A stretch of 64,000 nt of DNA from Thalassotalea litorea (lineage in GTDB: Bacteria > Pseudomonadota > Gammaproteobacteria > Enterobacterales > Alteromonadaceae). The notes beneath the pieces are model-generated. The model did no database searches, was not told the origin of the DNA, and saw nothing but the letters and a program-made list of their open reading frames with translations. Positions 57,639 through 64,000 of the stretch are shown here, in pieces (within the stretch, counting starts at the first letter, position 1; every line of letters starts with the position of its first letter). The DNA lies in assembly GCF_005843925.1 (NCBI RefSeq), contig NZ_VCBC01000004.1, positions 124,001 to 188,000 on the forward strand. The letters run 5' to 3'. The position numbers were made by a program, and so were the translations under genes.

Positions 57639-57707
57639 GTCCCTATTTCATGTACCTATGTGTACAACCGATTTAGTAACGATTTAGTACCTGTTTATTT
57701 TTTGCTG

Positions 57708-57755
57708 TTATACCAATAGGTCTTTGTGAGCGATTATTTAATCGAATTGGTATAA
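57708..57755. repeat. Inverted repeat ttataccaat / attggtataa before guaA
   Basis: Perfect 10-bp arms (57708-57717, 57746-57755) enclosing a second small inverted repeat cgatt/aatcg. One more attggtataa lies after guaA at 59384-59393. Confidence 0.65.
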
Positions 57756-57785
57756 AGACAGCCACCTGACTAAGAGAAGAGACGA

Positions 57786-59363
57786 ATGAGTCAAGATATT
57801 CATGATCATCGAATATTAATATTAGATTTTGGTTCCCAGTACACCCAGCTTATTGCTCGTCGTGTACGAGAGATTGGTGTCTACTGTGAGTTATGGGCCT
57901 GGGATGTTACGGAAGAACAAATCCGTGAATTTAATCCTTCGGGTATTATCTTAGCGGGTGGTCCGGAGTCCGTTACTGAAACCGACTCTCCAAGAGCACC
58001 TGAGTATGTCTTTAATGCCGATGTACCGGTTTTTGGTATTTGCTACGGTATGCAAACCATGGCAGAACAACTGGGGGGTGGCGTGCAAAGCTCAGAGCAT
58101 AAAGAGTTTGGTTATGCTTCTGTGGAAATCATCCAGCAATCGGATCTGTTCAAACATATTGAAGACAGTATTGGTGCTAATGGTAATGCCTTGCTAGACG
58201 TATGGATGAGTCATGGTGATAAGGTTTCACAAATCCCGGCAGGCTTTACCACAATTGCACAAACGCCAAGCTGCAAATATGCAGCGATGGCTAATGAAGA
58301 GAAACGCTTTTATGGTGTGCAATTTCACCCAGAGGTGACTCATACCAAACAAGGTAAACGGATTCTTGAGCACTTTGTTATCGATATCTGTCAGTGTGAA
58401 AAGCTTTGGACACCGAGTTCGATTATTGAAGATGCCATCGAAAAAATGAAGCAACAAGTCGGCGATGATGAAGTGGTTCTTGGTTTATCCGGTGGGGTTG
58501 ACTCGTCAGTCGTAGCAATGCTTTTACACCGTGCCATTGGCGATAAGCTAACCTGTGTATTTGTTGATAACGGTTTACTGCGCTTAAACGAAGGCCAGCA
58601 GGTGATGGAAATGTTTGGTGACCATTTTGGTCTCAACATTGTTCATGTTAAAGCACAAGACAGATTTATGGATCGTCTTGGTGGTGTTGATGAACCTGAA
58701 GCCAAACGTAAAATCATTGGCAATGTTTTCGTTGAAGTTTTTGATGAAGAAGCAAGTAAACTGGCAAATGCTAAATGGTTGGCGCAAGGTACTATCTATC
58801 CCGATGTGATTGAATCTGCGGCGTCAAAAACCGGGAAAGCGCATGTGATCAAATCACACCACAATGTGGGTGGTCTTCCGGAAGATATGGAGCTTGGCTT
58901 AGTTGAGCCACTTCGTGAATTATTCAAAGATGAAGTTCGCAAGATTGGCCTTGAACTAGGTTTACCTTACGATATGCTTTATCGTCATCCATTCCCAGGG
59001 CCGGGCCTGGGTGTGCGCGTTTTAGGCGAAGTGAAAAAAGAGTTTTGTGATTTATTGCGTCGTGCCGATGCGATTTTTATTGAAGAATTGCATAACGCGG
59101 ATTTGTATCACAAAGTCAGTCAGGCGTTTACGGTGTTCTTGCCTGTGCGCTCTGTTGGTGTGATGGGCGATGGCCGTAAATACGACTGGGTCGTTTCTTT
59201 ACGCGCCGTTGAAACCATCGACTTTATGACCGCCCACTGGGCTCACTTGCCATATGATTTCCTGGGGTTGGTATCAAACCGTATCATTAATGAAATCGAC
59301 GGTATTTCCCGTGTGGTTTACGATATTTCCGGTAAACCACCAGCGACGATTGAGTGGGAATAA
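57786..59363 (+). CDS. guaA: GMP synthase (glutamine-hydrolysing)
   Basis: Converts XMP to GMP using glutamine-derived ammonia. 525 residues. N-terminal class I amidotransferase domain: [18 protein letters not shown], nucleophile cysteine in [16 protein letters not shown], and the His-Glu pair in FHPEVTHT. The ATP-pyrophosphatase domain has the P-loop [18 protein letters not shown]. The C-terminal dimerisation domain contains [12 protein letters not shown] and ends [12 protein letters not shown]. Complete and normal. Confidence 0.98.
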   Translation: MSQDIHDHRILILDFGSQYTQLIARRVREIGVYCELWAWDVTEEQIREFNPSGIILAGGPESVTETDSPRAPEYVFNADVPVFGICYGMQTMAEQLGGGVQSSEHKEFGYASVEIIQQSDLFKHIEDSIGANGNALLDVWMSHGDKVSQIPAGFTTIAQTPSCKYAAMANEEKRFYGVQFHPEVTHTKQGKRILEHFVIDICQCEKLWTPSSIIEDAIEKMKQQVGDDEVVLGLSGGVDSSVVAMLLHRAIGDKLTCVFVDNGLLRLNEGQQVMEMFGDHFGLNIVHVKAQDRFMDRLGGVDEPEAKRKIIGNVFVEVFDEEASKLANAKWLAQGTIYPDVIESAASKTGKAHVIKSHHNVGGLPEDMELGLVEPLRELFKDEVRKIGLELGLPYDMLYRHPFPGPGLGVRVLGEVKKEFCDLLRRADAIFIEELHNADLYHKVSQAFTVFLPVRSVGVMGDGRKYDWVVSLRAVETIDFMTAHWAHLPYDFLGLVSNRIINEIDGISRVVYDISGKPPATIEWE

Positions 59364-59411
59364 CCCGCTAATAATTTAATGTGATTGGTATAACAATTCA
59401 TTGTTGAATCC

Positions 59412-59441
59412 AAAAGGCCTGCATCAAGCAGGCCTTTTTTG
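59412..59441 (+). terminator. Terminator after guaA (probably bidirectional)
   Basis: 11-bp stem aaaaggcctgc / gcaggcctttt with a 5-nt loop and a T run. It lies between converging guaA and the minus-strand lipoprotein gene. Confidence 0.9.
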
Positions 59442-59468
59442 TTTGTTGATTGTCAGAAAGTATTAACC

Positions 59469-60239
59469 TTAAAACTGATAATCCAACATTAAATTTAACA
59501 TTTGGTCAGCTTTATCATCGTCACCCCATTTGTTTGTATAAGTGACGAATTCGATCCCCCAGCCAAGGCCAAAATTAAACCTGTGCTCATACGCGATATT
59601 GAGCCCCAAAAATGTACCATTGCGACTGAAATTAATCTCTTCGGCTAAAAATCTATCTCCGGTTTCAGGCGATAGTTCATAGGCATTGACTTGCCCGTCG
59701 GCCTTCCCCCACTGAATAAATGGCCCGCCGTATATAATTCCTTTAGCAAGTGCTCGATAACCCACGACCCAGGCAATATCAATAATATCGGATTTCTGAT
59801 GCCAATCTGCTTCATCTTTTTGATGGCGTTCATAACCCAATGTAACGGCTTGAGAGAGATTACCAATATCGGAATTTTCAGAGTGCTCACCATAAAATTG
59901 ATACTTTACCGCCGCTTTTAAACTGTCCGCTCCGCTCAGGCTAAACTCCCAGCCGTTTCCTGCAGTAACGTCAGCCGACGCGAATAAAATAACTTCATCA
60001 TCCCCGTAGTTTTTCTCTCGAACTTGGGAATCGATTGTATGGTCATTCAAGTCTTCGTAACGGTCGATAACGATTAAGCTTCGGGCTGTGAACCCCGTCG
60101 CAATATTGACTTTCAAAGGTTGCGAGTAAACTTCAGGGCTATCAAACCGTTTTGGATTGAAGCTAAGTTCTGGTGTAGATTTACAGGCGCCAAGGGTTAG
60201 CACGAAAGGTAATAGCGCCATTAAATGAGAACTTTTCAT
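59469..60239 (-). CDS. Hypothetical lipoprotein with beta-barrel-like C-terminus
   Basis: Family not recognised. 256 residues. Signal peptide with lipobox LTLGAC (C19). The rest is rich in aromatic, glycine and alternating strands (KAAVKYQFYGEHSEN; AVTLGYERHQKDEAD; WVVGYRALAKGIIYGGPFIQ) and ends in LNLMLDYQF with a terminal Phe, the pattern of outer-membrane barrels. Lipobox and barrel end in one protein is uncommon. The gene stands alone, converging on guaA, with a shared terminator. Confidence 0.65.
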   Translation of the reverse strand: MKSSHLMALLPFVLTLGACKSTPELSFNPKRFDSPEVYSQPLKVNIATGFTARSLIVIDRYEDLNDHTIDSQVREKNYGDDEVILFASADVTAGNGWEFSLSGADSLKAAVKYQFYGEHSENSDIGNLSQAVTLGYERHQKDEADWHQKSDIIDIAWVVGYRALAKGIIYGGPFIQWGKADGQVNAYELSPETGDRFLAEEINFSRNGTFLGLNIAYEHRFNFGLGWGIEFVTYTNKWGDDDKADQMLNLMLDYQF

Positions 60240-60485
60240 AATCTTCCTTAATAGTTACAACTGGTCAATCTAAACCAACGACGCGACCCAATATATCGGA
60301 CCTAACATAAATTTCAAATATATTTTAGTAAGTTACGCAACTTATGTGGTGTGTTGGAAATTTTGTCAGTAATCATATAAAGCGTTTTAAGCAACAAAAA
60401 ATAATTGAAATTAATTCTTTACCTCAACCTGACTTTAGGTTTTAGCATGGCAGCAATTCGTGAATCAGATGATAAGGAAAACCTC

Positions 60486-60905
60486 ATGCTAACCCTTGAA
60501 CATTTAAACTTAGTGGTAAAAGATTTGCCGCAAACCCTTGCCTTTTATCAGGCCGCCTTTCCCCATTGGCACGTTCGTGGCGAAGGGGAAGATACCTGGC
60601 ACGGGACTTTGAGACATTGGTTGCATTTCGGCGACGATTATCAATATTTAACCTTTAATGATAATGGTCAGGGAGACAATCGAGATTTAACATCTAATCG
60701 CCTCGGATTAGCCCACTTTGCCTTCGTTACCTCAAACTTATCCGCACTAACCAGTCGTCTCGCTAATGCGGGATTTCAAGTCGCAAAACCCGGCGCGGAC
60801 AATCCGTTTCGTAAAAATGTCTACTTTATTGACCCGAGTGGTTATGAAGTGGAATTTGTTGAATATCTGAGTGATTTACCCCAGCAGCGAAATCAATATC
60901 AATAA
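60486..60905 (+). CDS. VOC-family (glyoxalase/dioxygenase-fold) protein
   Basis: A 139-residue vicinal-oxygen-chelate protein. Start set at the ATG at 60486, with AAGGA (60474-60478) seven bases upstream. The frame extends back to 60405, but the extra 27 residues are not family-like. Two beta-alpha-beta modules are visible: LEHLNLVVKDLPQTLAFYQA with metal-ligand candidate H6, then RLGLAHFAFVTSNLSAL with a second His, and GYEVEFVEY with a Glu. Most likely a metal-dependent lyase, dioxygenase or resistance protein; substrate unknown. The flavodoxin-like pseudogene starts 14 bp after its stop. Confidence 0.85.
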   Translation: MLTLEHLNLVVKDLPQTLAFYQAAFPHWHVRGEGEDTWHGTLRHWLHFGDDYQYLTFNDNGQGDNRDLTSNRLGLAHFAFVTSNLSALTSRLANAGFQVAKPGADNPFRKNVYFIDPSGYEVEFVEYLSDLPQQRNQYQ

Positions 60906-60919
60906 AAGGAAGCGGTCAT

Positions 60920-61341
60920 ATGAACAACGAAAATAACAGTGTGATTCTCATGGCAAGCAGTCGTGCCAATGGCAATACTGCATCCTTAGCAAATCGAGTC
61001 GCAGAGCAAACAGGCGCCTTTGTGATTGATTTAAACCAGTACTGCATACATCCTTATCGATACGAGAAGCAGGCTCAAAACCACCGGCCAATTGATGAGT
61101 TTATGCCGCTGATCGATGTGCTTTTGCAATACCCGAAAATCCTATTTGCCTCGCCTGTCTATTTGTATTATTGGCGAAAGGTTATGACATGGTTCCAAAG
61201 CGCTGCTTTGAAGAAATGTTTTCAGAAACATTCAAATACTTAAACATGGAGTATCAAGGAATGCTTTATATGCCTTGCCGGGAAAACCTAGGACTTATTG
61301 ATGCGAAAAAGCAAATACAGGAATACTGTACGAGTCTTTAG
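60920..61341 (+). pseudogene. NAD(P)H-dependent oxidoreductase / flavodoxin-fold protein, frameshifted and internally deleted
   Basis: The first 90 or so codons read as a flavodoxin-like FMN reductase: VILMASSRANGNTASLANRV (phosphate-binding loop) and PKILFASPVYLYYW. Frame 1 then runs into non-family residues and stops at 61243. In the -1 frame the end of the family resumes at about 61183 (GYDMVPKRCFEEMFSETFKYL, NMEYQGMLYMP, ending at the TAG at 61339). Between LYYW and GYD about 40-50 residues expected in this family are missing. So a deletion of roughly 120-150 bp with a phase change has destroyed the gene. The total of 422 bp compares with about 540 expected. It was probably co-transcribed with the VOC gene. 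Confidence 0.75.
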
Positions 61342-61384
61342 AGGCTGCTCAATCGGTTGATGATTAAGCAGAATTCTCGCGGCT

Positions 61385-62266
61385 TTATTTTCGCAGACGA
61401 AACTGAGTTTCTGCCGCTCGATTATAGGCCGGTAGTATGGATTGTCTGGCGGCGTGTTTTTTTGCCATCGCCTTAAGATTGATTTTTAATACGCCCTTAT
61501 TATCAAATTGACTGGCAAAGGTGCCCATATTGACCATATCAACCTGCCAGTTGGTCAGGCGGCCTACGACGTAATTACCGAATAAAAACGCTTCATATTC
61601 ATTATTTAGGGTTAAAAAATCACTAAATGAAAAGCCGGATAATTGCTTTTGCGCGATAAATGCCTGTTTATAACCTTGAGATAAGGCATCGGACTGATCT
61701 AATTGTGCCAATTGGTACTGGTAAGAGTGACGAGTTTCATGAATAACAAAGGCTAGCGGGCCATAATGTGGCTGACTCTTTAGCTTTTCCGGGTTTAGGT
61801 AAACCGTTCCTGTATCGATTATTTTACCGCTAAAATCGGTTTTAAACACGAAGTTGACCGCACGGTTGGGGTAAGTCGTTGTATCAATGAGCAGTGTCGG
61901 TGGCTCGATATTCAGCACCTGGTGTTCTAGCTTAAAAATCTCTTTGAGGTACGGGATTTGCTGCTCAATTGTCAGTTCAGGCCACTTTGTTATTGCTTTA
62001 TTGAGTAACGGGTGTGCCAGTATTGCGGTCACTAAGTCGTCCGCTTGCTGATAGGTCTTCTGTTCTGCGCTATTAACAAATTCTCTTGCTTGCGGTTGTA
62101 ATACAAATGCACCGGGGGCTTGTTGTTGCAGTTGTTCATTGGCGAAAAACTTGGCACGTTTGATCGCGATTTCTGATTGACCCTCGGCATTTAACTGGGT
62201 GGATATCACCACAGATAAAACGACAAGTAACGAGCTGAGTAGGCGGGTGTGTCTGCTGACAGGCAT
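61385..62266 (-). CDS. Secreted protein with HEXXH metalloprotease-like motif
   Basis: Family not recognised. 293 residues. Signal peptide (about 1-27, LLSSLLVVLSVVISTQLNA). The first part (about 28-120) is helical. The centre has VNFVFKTDFSGKIIDTGTVYLNPEKL, then LAFVIHETRHSYQYQ, in which HETRH (176-180) is a zinc-binding HEXXH motif. NNEYEAFLFGNYVV (221-234) provides E223 or E225 as a possible third ligand, as in gluzincins. No prodomain or known peptidase fold is evident. A periplasmic or secreted zinc hydrolase is inferred. Confidence 0.68.
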   Translation of the reverse strand: MPVSRHTRLLSSLLVVLSVVISTQLNAEGQSEIAIKRAKFFANEQLQQQAPGAFVLQPQAREFVNSAEQKTYQQADDLVTAILAHPLLNKAITKWPELTIEQQIPYLKEIFKLEHQVLNIEPPTLLIDTTTYPNRAVNFVFKTDFSGKIIDTGTVYLNPEKLKSQPHYGPLAFVIHETRHSYQYQLAQLDQSDALSQGYKQAFIAQKQLSGFSFSDFLTLNNEYEAFLFGNYVVGRLTNWQVDMVNMGTFASQFDNKGVLKINLKAMAKKHAARQSILPAYNRAAETQFRLRK

Positions 62267-62384
62267 TATGGCTCCAAACCGGTTTTGTAATGACGGCCTA
62301 TTTTAGCCGATTTTCACTTTCCTGTTTACCGATTCAATGCAATGATAAGACGATTAATAGCACATACCATTATCCGGAGCTTTT

Positions 62385-62963
62385 ATGGATCTCTACGGTT
62401 CCACAACGTCGCCATTTGTACGACGTACCCGATTACTTTCTGCTGCGTTTTTAAACGATAGCCTGACATTTCATAATATTGATATTTTTGATGAGCGGGG
62501 TAGGGCTCTGCTTGGTGCCCATAACCCGACGATGAAAGTCCCATTTCTTGTGGATGGAGAATGTCAGGTCTTTGATTCAAGGATTATTTTCCGTTACCTC
62601 AGTGAAAAATTCACCCTTGTGCCATTAACCTGGGAACAGGAAAACCAATTGACGTTAATGGATGCTGCGAGTGATTCGCTGGTGGAAATATTATTGTTAA
62701 TGCGCAGCGGTTTTGATGTGGCGCAAAATGCGTTATTTTTTAATTTGCAGCGTGAGCGACTCAGCAAAATTTTTGCGGTATTGGAGCAGGACTGCAAAGA
62801 TCAAACATTCGATAATTGGAATTACCCTGCGATTTGTTTGTATTGCTTGATCGATTGGGCGATGTATCGGGAGTTGGTTGATTTTACGCCCTATCCGGCG
62901 TTGGGAGAGTTTCAGCAAAAACATCAACAACGTATTGATGTAACCTTGACAGATCCCAGGTAG
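62385..62963 (+). CDS. Glutathione S-transferase family protein
   Basis: A 192-residue GST-like protein. N-terminal thioredoxin fold: MDLYGSTTSPFVRRTRLLSA, with Ser/Thr in place of the active-site Cys, then KVPFLVDGECQVFDSRIIFRYL, the usual cis-Pro and glutathione gamma-Glu binding motif (QVFDS). The C-terminal helical domain (about 85-185) is diverged and slightly short. The gene is monocistronic; the terminator downstream serves the converging gene. Could be a stress-related GST or an SspA-like regulator; GST is favoured by the motifs. Confidence 0.85.
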   Translation: MDLYGSTTSPFVRRTRLLSAAFLNDSLTFHNIDIFDERGRALLGAHNPTMKVPFLVDGECQVFDSRIIFRYLSEKFTLVPLTWEQENQLTLMDAASDSLVEILLLMRSGFDVAQNALFFNLQRERLSKIFAVLEQDCKDQTFDNWNYPAICLYCLIDWAMYRELVDFTPYPALGEFQQKHQQRIDVTLTDPR

Positions 62964-62974
62964 CTTTGTGTTTT

Positions 62975-63005
62975 AAAATAAAAAGGGAGTCAATCACAGA
63001 CTCCC
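62975..63005 (-). terminator. Terminator of the DUF2884 gene
   Basis: On the minus strand: 7-bp stem gggagtc / gactccc with a 7-nt loop, followed by tttttatttt. Confidence 0.85.
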
Positions 63006-63021
63006 GTATTGGTTTTAATAT

Positions 63022-63831
63022 TTATTCAGTGACATCAATTAAATCAAAATCGGCAAGTTCGTCGACATTGCTGGTCAACTGGTCTTCCAACGCATTTAAT
63101 TGTTGAAGATCCGTACATAAGGTCTCTGCTTGCGCTTCTAAGTGCTCAGCTTTATCTTCCACGGCAACTTCGATTTCTTCACCCATGCGCTCCATTCGCT
63201 CACCAAAGGCTTCCATTTTTTGCTCAAAATCGCCATCTTCACTATTCATTGCCTGGCCAATGGCAATAAAAACATTACCAATGGAATCTGTGACGATGTT
63301 TTCAATTTCTTGCTCCAGTTCATCTTCGATAAATTCATCTAAACTATCAAAGTTTTGCTCAGCAAGGTAAACGGAGCCATCCTCTGAGTGGAAGCGGGTC
63401 GATAGTTTTTCCTTAATGTCGGCAAAGGACTGATTTAACGATTGTGCAGACTCGCTATCTTCACCGCCCAGGCCAATGGCCACCTGCGATAGAGCTGAAA
63501 ATGCGATTTCAACCGCATCTAATGCCAGGTTGACGATTTTGGGAACCTGCTGATTCACCCCTGCCGCATACTCGGACACTAACGCCTGTTGATCATCACT
63601 GAGTGATATTTGCTTACCTTCTACAAATAAATCCTTTTGATTGTTGATCTGCACGATAGTGCTATCTTCATCAAGGAAGCGAATTGTGTCATTTTCGACA
63701 ATGACGCCATAGTTCATATTGATAGAGCAATGATCAGAAGAAAAGCTCGAATATTCATTTTCCTCGTGGGCATAGGCAGCTCCGACTGCAAATACGGAAC
63801 CTAATAAACTGGCTATTATCAACTTTTTCAT
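63022..63831 (-). CDS. yggN: YggN family protein (DUF2884), exported
   Basis: A 269-residue periplasmic protein of the DUF2884/YggN family, function unknown. Signal peptide MKKLIIASLLGSVFAVGAAYA-H. The mature N-terminus has HCSINMNYGVIVENDTIRF (one Cys; a second, C249, lies near the end in AETLCTDLQQLNAL, a likely disulfide as in the family). The centre (about 90-215) is helical and acidic, with a coiled-coil-like EKMEAFGERMERMGEEIEV-type segment. Length and layout fit. Monocistronic with its own terminator. Confidence 0.87.
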   Translation of the reverse strand: MKKLIIASLLGSVFAVGAAYAHEENEYSSFSSDHCSINMNYGVIVENDTIRFLDEDSTIVQINNQKDLFVEGKQISLSDDQQALVSEYAAGVNQQVPKIVNLALDAVEIAFSALSQVAIGLGGEDSESAQSLNQSFADIKEKLSTRFHSEDGSVYLAEQNFDSLDEFIEDELEQEIENIVTDSIGNVFIAIGQAMNSEDGDFEQKMEAFGERMERMGEEIEVAVEDKAEHLEAQAETLCTDLQQLNALEDQLTSNVDELADFDLIDVTE

Positions 63832-64000
63832 GTTTCACTCCTGAATTTTTGCAGTGCACGCACCACAACCTGTTATTTTTATCTGACAGCGTAAGTTGTC
63901 AGAGATGATAAATATCGACGATTTCAACGATTTATCATTAAGATATAACGAGTGTTGCAATCCCCTTGCCATATTTCTAAATGCAATAAAAACAATGGGT
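63832..64000. other. Window end upstream of the DUF2884 gene
   Basis: AT-rich 169 bp that should contain the minus-strand promoter of the DUF2884 gene. No further gene is visible before the window ends. Confidence 0.4.

Overview
The window looks like a chromosomal segment of a marine gammaproteobacterium of the order Alteromonadales (Alteromonadaceae or Colwelliaceae-like). This rests on gene order and protein sequence read by eye, not on a search. Two classic gammaproteobacterial blocks lie in one window: secA-mutT-yacG-zapD-coaE-pilDCBA-nadC-ampDE-pdhR-aceEF-lpdA-acnB-yacL, and ndk-rlmN-pilW-rodZ-ispG-hisS-yfgM-bamB-der-xseA-guaBA. No phage, transposase, CRISPR array, rRNA or tRNA was seen.

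Layout. 1-2706: 3' part of secA, then mutT. 2724-6793: a DUF3465 gene, a 1.5-kb gap with an orphan terminator (possible small RNA) and a nested repeat array, a LysR regulator behind a sigma-54/NtrC-type promoter, and an exported TPR-like protein. 6794-16305 (minus strand): yacG, zapD, coaE, the type IV pilus genes pilD-pilC-pilB-pilA, nadC and an aspartic protease. 16604-26122 (plus): ampD, ampE, then pdhR with two PdhR operators ahead of the pyruvate dehydrogenase genes aceE-aceF-lpdA. 26335-30381 (minus): a membrane-transport operon (ion channel, AI-2E family, HlyD, DUF2955). 30667-34850: acnB, an unknown membrane-anchored protein, yacL. 34963-40121: an RND efflux pair plus an alpha/beta hydrolase. 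40423-42019: glnK-amtB behind a sigma-54 promoter with NtrC-like sites. 42286-52797: ndk to der. 52842-63831: a beta-barrel protein and a phosphoesterase lipoprotein, xseA, guaB-guaA, and accessory genes including a frameshifted, internally deleted flavodoxin-like pseudogene, a secreted HEXXH protein, a GST and a DUF2884 protein.

How the genes fit together. Most are housekeeping: protein export (SecA, YfgM), outer-membrane assembly (BamB), pilus assembly (PilABCD, PilW), peptidoglycan recycling (AmpD/AmpE), pyruvate to acetyl-CoA to the TCA cycle (PDH, AcnB), ammonium sensing and uptake (GlnK/AmtB), isoprenoid, NAD, CoA and GMP synthesis, and ribosome maturation (Der, RlmN). The two nitrogen-type promoters suggest the LysR gene belongs to the NtrC regulon together with glnK-amtB.

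The most unusual feature is between the genes. Nearly every long gap carries its own degenerate short tandem repeat (periods of about 9-10, 16-19, 21, 24 and 31 bp) or a cluster of small palindromes. One 9-10 bp family recurs at four separate loci. All family calls come from reading the sequence and remembered homologues; no database search was run.
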